A DNA stretch of 64,000 bases from Rhizophagus irregularis (taxonomy: Eukaryota > Glomeromycota > Glomeromycetes > Glomerales > Glomeraceae): positions 3,621,001 to 3,685,000 of the forward strand of contig NC_089433.1 of assembly GCF_026210795.1 (NCBI RefSeq), read 5' to 3'. The position numbers were made by a program, and so were the translations under genes. The notes beneath the pieces are model-generated. The model did not search any database and was not told the DNA's origin. It saw only the letters and a program-made list of their open reading frames with translations. Positions 1 to 12,490 of the stretch are shown here, in pieces. Position 1 is the first letter of the stretch; each line of letters opens with the position of its first letter.

Positions 1-172
1 TCAAAATGCCTCAGGTAAAATTCACTGGTTATTGTTTGCAAATTTATATTAATTTATAATTTATATTATAATTTATTTAGCTTTGCTAAGCATTAGCGTT
101 GCAAATGTTACTTTGGAAAATTCCACCAATCGTGGTGGTTATGCATTTGCACTTTTGGGATTAAAAATTTGA
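1..172 (+). CDS. 3' end of an unrecognised protein-coding gene
   Basis: The window opens inside a gene. An exon end (1-14) is followed by a 66-bp GT-AG intron (15-80) and a terminal exon (81-172) ending in TGA. Spliced, the frame stays open and encodes a tail of about 34 residues including ISVANVTLENSTNRGGYAF, which closes on LLGLKI. The splice completes an alanine codon (G|CT); the two other phases give stops at once. The start lies outside the window and I do not recognise the family. The call rests on splice-site and frame agreement only. Confidence 0.45.
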
Positions 173-3100
173 CTTGTTCAATTTTTGGCTATGTATCATA
201 AATTAACAAATTATCATTCTTATGTTGATAGTACTAGCTGTATTGATTCACTTTCTTATATTTCAGTACATGTTTATATAAAACAGATTCCAAATATTTT
301 TGGATGTTTTCCAATGGATGAACCAAAATATGTTTTGTTTTTACATATTCCTAGTTATTTGATCATTATTATTTAGGAAATTGCGAAAATATTACTGAAA
401 ATATGGGATTTTTAATTGTAGGAAAAAAAGAAATGGCAATCTATAATTTTTTTAATTCAATTATAGATAAATTACAATTGATTATTGCTACAAAGTCGAT
501 TAAATGATGATGCTGAATAAATTTAATATGAAATATAATATTGTAAAAAAAAATATTATTAAAGTCATATGATAAAAAAGGATATTTTTAATACGTATAA
601 AGGTCATATGATAAAAATGTATATCAAAACGGCAAAAATTATGTATATTTCATTGAATTTTTAATTAGTACTGCGGATGTGACCTCTATTATAATTATCC
701 GGGGTCCTTGACATGTCGTATTCGTCGTAATTGTCATAATCTTTATAGATGATAGTCTGGTCTAACCAGCGATTTTTTTTTTTATTATTTAATAGAATAA
801 ATGAATAAATATATTTCGAAAAAGAGAATTGCTCGGAACATAAACGTGAAAATAATAAAATGAATTTTCAATTTTATTTTTTTTTGAAAAAATAAAGTAT
901 TTCAAACTAATATTCTTACTAGTAACATATTCTTACTATTAACTTGTTAGTGCCAGTTCTTTTCAAATATCGCTGAAAGATATTCTTGAATATATTTCAA
1001 ATATGATTCTTTGGAATGTAAACTCTTTGTATAATTTAGGAGCATATTTTTTACGAAGGGATTAGATAAGAGAACAAGAGACTTTAAAAAATATCTTGTT
1101 AACTATAGATAGTTATACCAATTTGGGGAATCTATAACGTAACATTATAATTGCTACGTATTTTATAATAATATACTACCAGCTACGGTTGCTAAATTCT
1201 ATAATATGGACGCGAAAGATATATAAAAAAAAAAAAATTAATTTTTAATTATGGAATTTTGAGTATAATCTATTCAAATCAATCGAACCTTCTATGTTTC
1301 TGGTACTATTAAAACGACCTGTCTTGATAATTATACGCTTTTATATATAATTTCTTAATGTCAGTTCTTTGTCAACTTTCATAATATGTATCAGTAACGT
1401 TAGAAATTTTCACATTATTACGCAAAGAAATCATAACTGGTGAAGATTTATTCAATTATTGTTATTGTAAAATGATTGAAACAATCGAGTTCTAATAATG
1501 GATGAAATAAATTTTACCAATTTATGCCCATTTTAACATTAACATCATATCGAAATTAAATAGGATATAACCTCTCTTTTTTTGGATAATTTTAACTGGC
1601 ATTATACGACTAATTGTAAATTTCTTTGGCTGTTCTATCTGTCATTTCCTTATATATTGTAACTGAACTCCAATTAAATTAATCTTATGCGCGTTTGTGA
1701 ATATAAACGACACTTAATTACTTAAAGTCCTATGAGTAACAATTATCACGAATTCACGACAAACAATTTATGTTTATTATTACTATTGTTATTTAGTCTG
1801 AGCAATCTAACCTAGACGCAATTGTTACTATATTATCCACATATGAGTCTAAGTCATAAATACTTTGTATGTTAGACTATTCTCGTTACACTAGATCACT
1901 GAGGTCATAATTTTCTTTTAATAAAACAACATATTGGATGAGCGACTGACGCGTAACATTAAATTATCTTTTATCATTCGTCATATAAGTTATCGATTCT
2001 CGAATAATTCTTTTGGCGAACTAAATAACATTTACACAGGTTAATAAGACAAATTCCTCGAAAAGTTCAATCATTTTTATGTAATTATAACCCTTTTTAG
2101 AGCAGTACTAAAAGATAATTATCTTTGTGAAATCTCTTATATATATAAATATATTTGAAATACCGTAATACTATAAATATTATACAGTACATTATTGAAC
2201 TAATCCTCGCCCATTTTTGAATCAAAAATTAATAAAGCTTATTTTGATTGATTGATTTGACTATAGAGAAAAACTTCCCAATATTGATAATAATTTTAAT
2301 TACTTTAAACAATAAATGATAAAAAATATTTCGCATAGTTATGTTGAATAATTGATACATAGATATTTTTATTATTAATCGATAATACTGTAAATATAAT
2401 TTTCAGTATTTATTAGTTATATCGCCTATATCGCCAATATAATGTTCATAAAAAAATCATATTAAACTCGAAACTAATTAACTAATTTTGATTTTTTTAA
2501 TTTGTATTAAGATAAGCTTGTACGTGTTTGAAAAGTTTATTCGTAGTTTTTTTTTGTTTAAAAAAGTTAATAAAAGCCAAACTGACCCACAGCAAATATA
2601 ATGAAAAATATCTTTGTTTGTAATCAGGAATACTCAGCGTTTAATTTCTGTTAATATTTTTATTAACGAAATAATATTGAATAACTGATTAATATTAACT
2701 GAAATTCTTAATTTGGTTAAATATGAAAATGGTTCGAAATAAATATTTTTGACTTAGTGAAAGTTTTAATTATAAATTCAAATATATTAAATTTTTATTT
2801 TTTTATAAAGTACGTCCAATAATTAACAAACCTTATAGTGGTTCAGATGTTAGTGTTAGTATACGTGGCCGCTTAGAAACGAACCATTCCTAATTTCGTG
2901 CTTATTCTCTCTGACCAATCGCCTTAGCTCATAATTTTAAACGCCATTAGTATATAATTTCTTATGTTCTTATGGTAAATGCTGCTGTAGAATAAATTGT
3001 ACCTTTTTAATGTAATTCATGATACCCAGTTCGGTTCAGCTTTTTACTTTTCTACCCATCTTTCCGTTTATTTGCCGCCTTCAAAATGGTTAAATTGTTG

Positions 3101-3256
3101 AGTAATATGATGGAGGGAAAAAAATGTGTACATTCCAGTACACCATAAAAGTTCAATCATTTCATGGCTCACAAATTTTGTCGGTTAGTATGACCCGAAC
3201 CTTTATAAAACCATTAGGTCATTAGTCGATCTATGATTTTGGCGTAGATGTACAAC
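173..3256. other. Gene-free AT-rich interval
   Basis: I see no supported gene here. The sequence is AT-rich with frequent stops in all frames and short homopolymers. A 63-codon frame at 185-376 lies directly after the upstream stop codon and has no family features. No inverted-repeat element was recognised. Confidence 0.5.
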
Positions 3257-3330
3257 CATCAATATTTAATTTAACTATTTTTGAAATGATTTAAATATTA
3301 CAAAATGGCCAGTATTTAATTTTGATCGTC
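3257..3330 (+). promoter_or_regulatory. Conserved upstream block of BTB gene A
   Basis: A block that starts CATCAATATTTAATTTAA, continues with TTTTTGAAAT and ends with a second AATATTTAATTT-like half and TTTTGATCGTC before a T-rich tract. The same block sits 30-50 bp upstream of the ATG in all six tandem paralogues. It is a candidate core promoter or 5' leader. It could also simply be shared by recent duplication. Confidence 0.5.
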
Positions 3331-3359
3331 TTTTTTTTTTTATTTTAAAATTATAAATT

Positions 3360-4885
3360 ATGTCCGCCGAATTTTTCTCAAAATTAAGTCAAAATTATAT
3401 TGAATTATTAAAAGATGATGAATATTATGATATTACAATTGAAGTTGGTGAAGATCCTAATGTAAAAATATTTCGTGCTCATATGAATATTTTATGTTAT
3501 CGTTCTCCATATTTACGACGAGTTTTGGCTTCTAACAAAAAAGAAGATAACATTTTATCTCACATTAGATTACCAAATATATCACCGGAAATTTTTCAAA
3601 TTATTTTAGAGTAAGTTCTAATTTTATATTATCCATACAATAACCTTGAAGAATCAAATTATTAACTTTAAATTTTTCGTAATACAGATATATATATGGT
3701 GGTATTATTTCTTTAAGTGGACAGGATACTTCAGACATTCTAGATGTTTTGTTGGCTGCAAATGAGCTTTGTTTTCAGGAACTAGTTGATTATTTACAAA
3801 AATATTTAATTGAAAATAAATCTGAGTGGATGAAAGAAAATTTCGAATTTACTCAACGAATCAGTTCACAATCTAATAATTTAGTGGACCTTCAACATTT
3901 TTGTACAGATTTTGTTGCTAAATTTCCTGAAAGAATACTTAAGTCGCTTTATTTTACTTCACTTTCCGAGAAATTGTTGATTTCACTCATTAAGAGGGAT
4001 AATTTACAAATGAAAGAAGTTGAAATTTGGGAACATGTATTAAAATGGGGTCTTGCACAAAATCCTACTCTCGTTTCAGATCCTAATGATTGGTCAGATA
4101 ATGATTTTAAAACAATGGAGAATACTTTGCAATATTGCCTACCATTTGTTAGACTTTTTAGTTTATCATCCAAAGAATTTTCAGATAAAGTTAGACCATA
4201 TCAAAAGCTTTTTAAACGTCAATCTTATGAAGATCTATTAAATTCTTATTTGGATCCTTATTATGAACCAAGTGACAGTATCTCACTTCCTAGAAATATT
4301 GAAATAGATGGAATTATTGATTCAAAAATTGTTAATTTAAATATTGTTTCAATTATTTCAAGATGGATTGATAAAGTAGATGTTAATTGTAAATTTTCTC
4401 ATTTAAGAGAATTATATTTACCATACGAATTTCAATTATTGATAAGAGGAAGCCGAGATGGATTTACTCCTAGAAAGTTTCATACTTTATGTGATAATAA
4501 GCATAATACAGTTACATTTATTAAAGTAAAGGATTCAGAAGAAATTCTTGGTGGATACAATCCAATAACATGGATGAATGTTAATTCTTGGGGTGAAGCT
4601 CAAAATTGTTTTATTTTTTCTTTTAAAAATAGAAGTAATTTTAAAGATGCAATTTTGAGTATTGTAAAATATACAGACAACGCGTTGAATTATCATCCTG
4701 ATCATGGCCCATTCTTTGGCAATGACCTTATAATATATACATCTGAAGAATCTAAAGATTCAGCTGATATAGATTTTGATACGACAAAAGTTTGTAATGA
4801 AACATCTTGTTACGAAAAAAGTATAAGGGAAGGAGGGGAATTTCTAATGGAAGATTATGAAATCTTTCAAATTATAAAAAGATAA
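3360..4885 (+). CDS. BTB-BACK-TLDc domain protein (array copy A, intact)
   Basis: Two exons, 3360-3610 and 3688-4885, with a 77-bp GT-AG intron whose splice completes a Glu codon just before YIYGGI. The product is 482 aa. Residues about 15-115 form a BTB/POZ domain (YDITIEVGEDPNVKIFRAH, CYRSPYLRRVL), about 125-230 a BACK region (EIWEHVLKWGLAQNP), and about 310-482 a TLDc-like domain (LLIRGSRDGFTP, EILGGYNP, FIFSFKN, ending EDYEIFQIIK). By family knowledge, BTB-BACK proteins are often Cullin-3 adaptors and TLDc is linked to oxidative-stress and V-ATPase functions; the function here is not proven. The start is the only Met ahead of the BTB domain and is shared by all copies (MSAEFFSKL). An AATAAA lies at about 4985. 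It is most like copy C, sharing its intron sequence. Confidence 0.9.
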
Positions 4886-5139
4886 ATAGTATTTTTTTTA
4901 TTTTGTTTCTTCGTATCTATACAATATGTAATTTTTATTAACTTTTCCTGGAATAAGCAGTAAAAATGAAACGTGGTATATTGTAAATAAAATTATATAC
5001 CTTATTTATTTTTCGTTTTTTTTTTCATTCTCGGTATAATTTATATTTACTATTCAACTGAAATTATTCAAATTTATCATTTGAACATTAGCTACAGTAT
5101 ATGTAAGTGCTTATGGCGACTATGCGTTAGTTAAATGCA

Positions 5140-5217
5140 CATCAATATTTTAATTTAGCCATTTTTGAAATAATTATATTACAAATGGAGTAATTTATCG
5201 CCAATATTTTTGATCGA
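5140..5217 (+). promoter_or_regulatory. Conserved upstream block of BTB gene B
   Basis: Same block as upstream of gene A: CATCAATATTT...TTTTGAAATAATTATAT...CCAATATTTTTGATCG, ending about 22 bp before the ATG. Confidence 0.45.
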
Positions 5218-5238
5218 TTTTTTTTTTACTTTTAAATT

Positions 5239-6756
5239 ATGTCTGCCGAATTTTTTTCGAAATTAATTCAAAATTATGTTGAATTATTGGAAGATGATGA
5301 ATATTATGATATTACAATTGAAGTTGGCGAGGATCCTAATGTAAAAATATTTCGTGCTCATATGAATATTTTATGTTATCGTTTTTCATATTTTCGGCGG
5401 GTTATAGCTTCTAATAAAAAGGACAACGTTTTAGCTCATATTAAATTTATAAAAATATCACCGGAAATCTTTCAAATGATTTTGAGGTATTTTATAATTT
5501 TTATATAAAATACATTTAAAACATTTTTTTTAAAATATTTATATTTTATTAACTGGATTTGTGATATAGGTATATTTATGGTGGTATTCTTTCGTTAAAT
5601 GAACAAGAAAATTCAGATTTTCTTAAAGTATTGGCTGCTGCGGATGAACTTCGTCTCCAAGAACTAGTTGATTATTTACAAAAATATTTAATTGAAAATA
5701 AGTCCGAATGGATGGAAGAAAATTTTGAATTTACTCAACGAATCAGCTTACAATCTAATAATCTGGTGGAGCTTCAACAATTTTGTGTAGATTTTATTGC
5801 TAAATCACCTGAAAAAAATATTTAAACCACTTTATTTCACTTCGATTTCTGAAAATTTTTTAATTTCACTTATTAAGAGAGATGATTTACAAATGAAAGA
5901 AATTGAAATATGGGAGCATGTATTAAAATGGGGACTTGCACAAAATCCCACTCTCGTTACAGATCCTAATGTTTGGTCAGATGATGATTTTAAAACAATG
6001 GAAAATACCTTGCAACATTGTCTACCTTACGTTAGACTTTTTTGTCTATCATCAAAAGAATTCTCACAAAAAGTTAGTCCATATAAAAAACTCTTAAATA
6101 AACAACTATATGAGGATTTATTAAATTCTTACTTGGATTCTGGTCGTGAACCGATTGAAGACATTTCATTGCCTAGAAACATTGGAAATATTGAAATTAT
6201 TGATTCAAAAATTGTTAATTTAAATATTGTTTCAATTATTTCAAGATGGATTGATAAAGTTGATGTTAATTATAACTTTTCTCATTTAAGAGAGTTATAT
6301 TTACCATATAAATTTCAATTATTGATAAGAGGAAGCCGAGATGGATTTACTCCTAAAAAGTTTCATACTTCATGTGATAATAAACATAATACTGTTACTT
6401 TTATAAAAGTAAAGGATTCAGAAGAAATTCTTGGTGGATATAACCCTCTAAAATGGGAATCTTCTGATACTTGGGGTAAAACTAATGTTAGTTTTATTTT
6501 TTCTTTTAAAAATAAGAATAATTTTAAAGATGCAATATTGAGTATTATAAAAGATACAAACAACGCGTTGAATTATCATTCCATATTTGGTCCATGTTTT
6601 GGCAAAGATCTTTTAATGTATACATATATAGGTGCAGCTGATATAGATTTTGATATGACGGAAGTTTGTAGTGAATATTACGAAAAAAGAATAAGAGAGG
6701 AAGGCGAATTTCTGATGGAAGATTATGAAATCTTTCAAATTATTAAAAATAAATAG
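5239..6756 (+). pseudogene. BTB-BACK-TLDc gene copy B, single-base frameshift
   Basis: Exons 5239-5486 and 5570-6756 flank an 83-bp intron (starts GTATTTTATAA, has a TTAACTGG branch-like site, ends GATATAG). The splice completes Arg before YIYGGI. BTB, BACK and TLDc regions are all recognisable to the C-terminus. An extra A in the run at 5812-5818 (seven A, six in copies D and E) shifts the frame after KSPEK and stops translation at 5825, about 165 residues in. The remaining 310 residues are undamaged in the next frame. This may be a recent pseudogene, or a sequencing or assembly homopolymer error; the sequence alone cannot decide. Intron and BTB sequence place it with D, E and F. Confidence 0.8.
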
Positions 6757-6959
6757 TATTTTTTTTTTTCTTATTTTGTTTTCTTCGTATCTATGCAATA
6801 TGTAATTTCTTTTGGAATAGTCAGTAAAATGTAACATGACATATTGTGAAATAAAATTATAAACCTTATTTTTCATACAGATTATTACATAATAATTTTA
6901 TATTCAAAATATTCAAATTTTATCATTATTTATAAATGTGAACCAGCTACATATCATGA

Positions 6960-7032
6960 CATCAATATTTAATTTAACCATCTTTGAAATAATTATATAT
7001 TAGTTTAACGACCGATATTTAATTTGATCGTC
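6960..7032 (+). promoter_or_regulatory. Conserved upstream block of BTB gene C
   Basis: CATCAATATTTAATTTAACC...TTTGAAATAATTATATATTA...CCGATATTTAATTTGATCGTC, the array's shared upstream block, about 37 bp before the ATG. Confidence 0.45.
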
Positions 7033-7068
7033 TTTTCATGGTATCTTGTTTTTTAAAAATTATGAATT

Positions 7069-8583
7069 ATGTCTGCCGAATTTTTTTCAAAATTAAGTCA
7101 AAATTATATTGAATTATTGAAAGATGATAAATATTATGATATTACAATTGAAGTTGGTGAAGATCTTAATGTAAAAATCTTTCGTGCTCATATGAATATT
7201 TTGTGTTATCGTTCTCCATATTTACGACGAGTTTTGGCTTCTAACAAAAAAGAAGATAACATTTTATCTCACATTAGATTACCAAATATATCATCGGAAA
7301 TTTTTCAAATTATTTTAGAGTAAGTTCTAATTTTATATTATCCATACGATAACTTTGAAGATCAAATTATTAACTTTAAATTTTTTGTAATTCAGATATA
7401 TATATGGTGGTATTATTTCTTTAAATGAACAGAATACTTCAGACATCCTAAATGCTTTGTTGGCTGCAGATGAGCTTTGTCTTCAGGAACTAGTTGATTA
7501 TTTACAAATATATTTAATTGAAAATAAATCCGAGTGGATGAAAGAAAATTTTGAATTTACTCAACGAATCAGCTCACAATCTAATAATTTAGTAGAGCTT
7601 CAAAAATTTTGTGCAGATTTTGTTGCTAAGTCTCCTGAAAGGATATTTAAGTCGCCTCATTTTACTTCACTTTCTGAAGAATTTTTGGTTTCACTCATTA
7701 AGAGGGATGATATACAAATGAAAGAAGTTGAAATTTGGGAACATGTATTAAAATGGGGTCTTGCACAAAATCCTTCTTTCGTTGCAGATCCTAATGTTTG
7801 GTTAGATAATGATTTTAAAATAATGGAGAACACTCTGCAACATTGCCTACCGTTTGTTAGACTTTTTAGTTTATCATCCAAAGAATTTTCAGATAAAGTT
7901 AGACCATATCAAAAGCTTTTTAAACGTCAATCTTATGAAGATCTATTAAGTTCTTATTTGGATCCTTATTATGAACCAGGTGACAGTATCTCACTCCCTA
8001 GAAATATTGAAATAGATGGAATTATTGATTCAAAAATTGTTAATTTAAATATCGTTTCAATTATTTCAAGATGGATTGATAAAGTAGATGCTAATTGTAA
8101 CTTTTCTTATTTAAGAGAATTATATTTACCATACAAATTTCAATTATTGATAAGAGGAAGTCGGGATGGATTTACTCCTAGAAACTTTCATACTTTATGT
8201 GATAATAAACATAATACAGTTACATTTATTAAATTAAAGGATTCAGAAGAAATTCTTGGTGGATACAATCCAATAATATGGATGAAATTTGATTCATGGG
8301 GTAAAACTCAAAATAGTTTTATTTTTTCTTTTAAAAATAAAATAATTTAAAGGATGCAATTTTGAGTATTGTGAAAGATACAAATGGCGCGTTGAATTAT
8401 CATAACGAACATGGTCCATGCTTTGGCAAAGACCTTTTAATATATACATATGAAGATTCTGCTGATATAGATTTTGATCTTACAGAAGTTTTTACTGATG
8501 AATATTACGAAAAAAGTATAAGAGAAGAAGGCGAATTTCTGATGGAAGATTACGAAATCTTTCAAATTATAAAAAATAAATAG
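7069..8583 (+). pseudogene. BTB-BACK-TLDc gene copy C, frameshifted in TLDc
   Basis: Exons 7069-7319 and 7396-8583 flank a 76-bp intron nearly identical to that of copy A. BTB, BACK and the first half of TLDc (LLIRGSRDGFTPRNF, EILGGYNPIIW) are intact. At about 8335-8350 the sequence is one base shorter than the paralogues, so the frame ends at 8350 after FIFSFKNK. The last 70 codons continue in another frame (MSIVKDTNGAL to EDYEIFQIIKNK, 8362-8583). The product would lose the C-terminal third of TLDc. The lesion is in an A/T run, so an assembly error is possible. It is the closest relative of copy A in the window. Confidence 0.8.
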
Positions 8584-8805
8584 TATTTTTTTTTCTTATT
8601 TTGTTTTTTCGTATCTATGTAATATGTAATTTTTATTAACTTTTCCTGGAATAAGCAATAAAAATGAAACGTGGCATATTGTAAAATAAAATTATAAACC
8701 ATATTTATTTTTTTTTTTTTCATTCTTATATTTACTATTCAAATTATTCAAATTTATCATTTGAACATTAGCAAGTACTTATGACGATTATGACGTATAA
8801 ATGCA

Positions 8806-8880
8806 CATCAATATTTAATTTAGCTATTTTTGAAATAATTATATTACAAATGGAGCAATTTATCGCCAATATTTTGATCG
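8806..8880 (+). promoter_or_regulatory. Conserved upstream block of BTB gene D
   Basis: CATCAATATTTAATTTAGC...TTTTGAAATAATTATATTACAAATGGAG...GCCAATATTTTGATCG. It is closest to the block of gene B, including the ATGGAG(C/T)AATTTATCG segment. Confidence 0.45.
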
Positions 8881-8913
8881 ATTTTTTTTTTACTTTTAAA
8901 ATAATTATAAATT

Positions 8914-10419
8914 ATGTCTGCCGAATTTTTTTCGAAATTAATTCAAAATTATGTTGAATTATTGGAAGATGATGAATATTATGATATTACAATTGAAGTT
9001 GGTGAAGATCCTAATGTAAAAATATTTCGTGCTCATATGAATATTTTATGTTATCGTTCTTCATATTTTCGACGGGTTATAGCTTCTAATAAAAAGAAGG
9101 ACAACGTTTTAGCTCATATTAAATTTCCAAATATGTCACCGGAAATCTTTCAAATTATCTTGAGGTAATTAATTTATAATGTACATTAATTTATCATTAT
9201 TTATATTTTATTAACTGGATTTGTGATATAGGTATATTTATGGTGGTATTCTTTCGTTAGATGAGCAAGAAACTTCAGATTTTCTTAAAGTATTGGCTGC
9301 TGCGGATGAGCTTCAACTCCAAGAACTAGTTGATTATTTACAAAAATATTTAATTGAAAATAAGTCCGAATGGATGGAAGAAAATTTTGAATTTACTCAA
9401 CGAATCAGCTTACAATCTAATAATTTTGTGGAGCTTCAACAATTTTGTGCAAATTTTATTGCTAAATCACCTGAAAAAATATTTAAATCACATTACTTCA
9501 CTTCGATTTCTGAAAAATTTTTAGTTTCACTCATTAAGAGAGATGATTTACAAATGAAAGAAATTGAAGTATGGGAACATGTATTAAAATGGGGTCTCGC
9601 ACAAAATTCAACTCTCATTTCAGATCCAGATACTTGGTCAAATGATGATATTAAAACGTTGAAAAATACTCTACAACATTTTTTACCTTTGATGAGACTT
9701 TATAGTTTATCATCAAAAGAATTCTCACAAAAAGTTCGTCCATATAAAAAACTCTTAAATAAACAACTATATGAGGATTTATTAAATTTTTACTTAGATT
9801 CTGATCGTGAACCAACTGAAAACATTTCATTGCCTAGAAGTATTGGAATTGATGGAATTTTTGATTCGGAAATTGTTAATTTAAATATTGTTTCAATTAT
9901 TTCAAGATGGATTGATAAAGTTGATGTTAATTATAAATTTTCTCATTTAAGAGAATTATATTTACCGTATAAATTTCAATTATTGATAAGAGGAAGGATG
10001 AGTTTACTCCTAAAAAGTTTCATACTTTATGTGATAATAAATGCCATACTGTTACCTTTATAAAAGTAAAGGATTCAGAAGAAATTCTAGGTGGATATAA
10101 CCCTTTAAAATGGGAATCTTCTAGAACTTGGGGTAAAACCAATGCTAGTTTTATATTTTCTTTTAAAAATAAGAATAATTTTAAGGATGCAATATTGAGT
10201 ATTATAAAAGATACAAACAACGCATTGAATTATCATTCCATATTTGGTCCATGTTTTGGCAAAGATCTTTTAATGTATACGTCTACAGGTTCAGCTGATA
10301 TGGATATTGATGTGACAAAAATTTATAATGAACAAAATTATTACGAAAAAAGTATAAGAGAAGGAGGAAATTTTCCAATGGAAGATTATGAAATCTTTCA
10401 AATTATAAAAGATAAATAG
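8914..10419 (+). pseudogene. BTB-BACK-TLDc gene copy D, 4-bp deletion
   Basis: Exons 8914-9164 and 9232-10419 flank a 67-bp intron. BTB and BACK are intact. At about 9994-10001 four bases are missing relative to other copies, at the codons for GSRDGF of the TLDc domain. The frame then ends at 10063, while homology continues in the next frame to EDYEIFQIIKDK at 10419. The lesion is not in a homopolymer, so it is more convincing as a real mutation than the one in B. The BTB end (SKLIQNYVELLEDDEYYD) matches B. Confidence 0.8.
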
Positions 10420-10666
10420 TATTTTTTTTTTCTTTCTTATTTGTTTCTTCGTATCTATGCAATATGTAATTTTTTTTAATAAACACTTTCCTGAAATAGT
10501 CAATAAAATGAAACATGACATATTATGAAATAAAATTATAAACCTTTTTCACTTTTTCATTTTTCAATACCATATCATTGCTTATATTTAATATTCAAAT
10601 TATTCAAATTTATCATTATTTATAAATGAGAACCAGCTACAGTCAAGTTATGACGTAGTAAATGCA

Positions 10667-10740
10667 CATCAATATTTAATTTAACCATTTTTGAAATAAT
10701 TATATATTAGTTCAACACCCAATATTTAATTTGATCGTCT
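10667..10740 (+). promoter_or_regulatory. Conserved upstream block of BTB gene E
   Basis: CATCAATATTTAATTTAACC...TTTGAAATAATTATATATTAG...CCAATATTTAATTTGATCGTC, about 27 bp upstream of the ATG. It is closest to the block of gene C. Confidence 0.45.
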
Positions 10741-10766
10741 TTTTCTTATTTTTAAAATTATAAAAT

Positions 10767-12490
10767 ATGTCCGCCGAATTTTTTTCAAAATTAAGTCAAA
10801 ATTATGTTGAATTATTGGAAGATAATGAATATTATGATATTACAATTGAAGTTGGTGAGGACCCTAATGTAAAAATATTTCGTGCTCATATGAATATTTT
10901 ATGTTATCGTTCTCCATATTTTCGGCGGGTTATGGCTTCTAATAAAAAGAAGGACAACGGTTTAGCTCATATTAAATTTCCAAATATATCACCGGAAATC
11001 TTTCAAATTATTTTGAGGTATTTTATAATCTTTTATAACATACATTTAAATATTTATATTTTATTAACCGGATTTTTGATATAGATATATTTATGGCGGT
11101 ACTCTTTCGTTAAATGAGCAAGAAACTTCAGATTTTCTTAAAGTATTGGCTGTTGCGGATGAACTTCGTCTCCAAGAACTAGTTGATTATTTACAAAAAT
11201 ATTTAATTGAAAATAAGTCCGAATGGATGGAAGAAAATTTTGAATTTACTCAACGAATCAGCTTACAATCTAATAATCTGGTGGAGCTTCAACAATTTTG
11301 TGTAGATTTTATTGCTAAATCACCTGAAAAAATATTTAAAACACTTTATTTCACTTCGATTTCTGAAAATTTTTTAATTTCACTTATTAAGAGAGATGAT
11401 TTACAAATGAAAGAAATTGAAATATGGGAGCATGTATTAAAATGGGGACTTGCACAAAATCCCACTCTCGTTACAGATCCTAATGTTTGGTCAGATGATG
11501 ATATTAAGACGTTGAAAAATACTCTACTACATTGTTTACCTTTGGTGAGATTTTTTAGTTTATCATCAAAAGAATATTCACAAAAAGTTCGTCCATATAA
11601 AAAACTCTTAAATAAACAATTATATGAGGATTTATTAAATTCTTACTTAGATTCTGATCGTGAACCAACTGAAAACATTTCATTGCCTAGAAATATTGGA
11701 AATATTGGAAATATTGGAATTATTGATTCAAAAATTGTTAATTTAAATGTTGTTTCAATTATTTCAAGATGGATTAATAAAATTGATGTTAATCATAAAT
11801 TTTCTTATTTAAGAGAATTATATTTACCATATAAATTTCAATTATTGATAAGAGGAAGCCGAGATGGGTTTACTCCTAAAAAGTTTCATACTTTATGTGA
11901 TAATAAACATAATACTGTAACCCTATAAAAAATTTTTATCCGAATATTTCCATTATTTCTCCGTGTCTTCCGTAAAAATTCCGTGAAAATGATACATTCA
12001 CGGATATCCGTGTTAGCGAGATGAAAATTTCCATGATTTAAGGCTATTAATTCCATGAAAATGATACATTCACGGAAAAAACATGGAAAGATAAAACACG
12101 GATCAGATTTTTTACAGGGTAACTTTTATAAAAGTAAAGGATTCAGAAGAAATTCTTGGTGGATATAATCCAATAATATGGTCGAATTCTAATTCTTGGG
12201 GTAAAACTAAAACTAGTTTTATTTTTTCCTTTAAAAATAAGAATAATTTCAAAGCTGCAATTTTGAGTATTGTAAAAAGTACAAATAACGCGTTGAATTA
12301 TCATCCTGGTCATGGCCCATGCTTTGGCAACGACCTTTTAATATATACATCTGACGAATCTGAAGATTCGGCTGATATGGATTTTGATGGGGCGGAGGTT
12401 TATGATGGAGCAGAATGTTATGAAAATAGTATAAGAGAAAAAGGTAAATTTCCAATGGAAGATTATGAAGTATTTCAAATTATAGAGTAA
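10767..12490 (+). pseudogene. BTB-BACK-TLDc gene copy E, split by a MITE
   Basis: Exon 1 is 10767-11017, the intron 11018-11084 (67 bp), and exon 2 11085-12490. Exon 2 is interrupted inside the TLDc domain, after DNKHNTVT, by the 199-bp element at 11921-12119. As it stands, translation stops inside the element at 11928 after about 364 residues. Counting without the element and one copy of its 3-bp target, the exons total a multiple of three, so the insertion is the only lesion and is probably young. The tail (ALNYHPGHGPCFGNDLLIYT) is closest to copy A, while the 5' part is closest to B and D. A short GNI repeat (about 11693-11717) is present three times. Confidence 0.85.
11921..12119. mobile_element. 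PIF/Harbinger-like MITE with TAA target duplication
   Basis: The ends are CCCTATAAAAAATTTTTATC on the left and the inverted GATCAGATTTTTTACAGGG on the right, flanked by TAA on each side (11918-11920 and 12120-12122). Paralogous BTB genes give the empty site, so the insertion boundaries are exact. A three-base TWA target is the PIF/Harbinger signature. Inside is a repeated AAAATGATACATTCACGGA motif (about 11986 and 12058) and no ORF. A relative lies at 39384-39552. Confidence 0.8.

Noticed and set aside
185-376. 63-codon frame after the first gene
   Set aside because: It has no family feature and lies just after a stop codon in AT-rich DNA; nothing supports expression.
3949-4173. Antisense open frames over BTB genes (also at 6363, 7657, 10020, 15374)
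   Set aside because: They recur at the same place in each paralogue and are shadows of the conserved sense codons.
11917-12117. MITE acting as an intron that restores copy E
   Set aside because: The obvious donor and acceptor leave one extra base and shift the frame, so copy E is still called broken.
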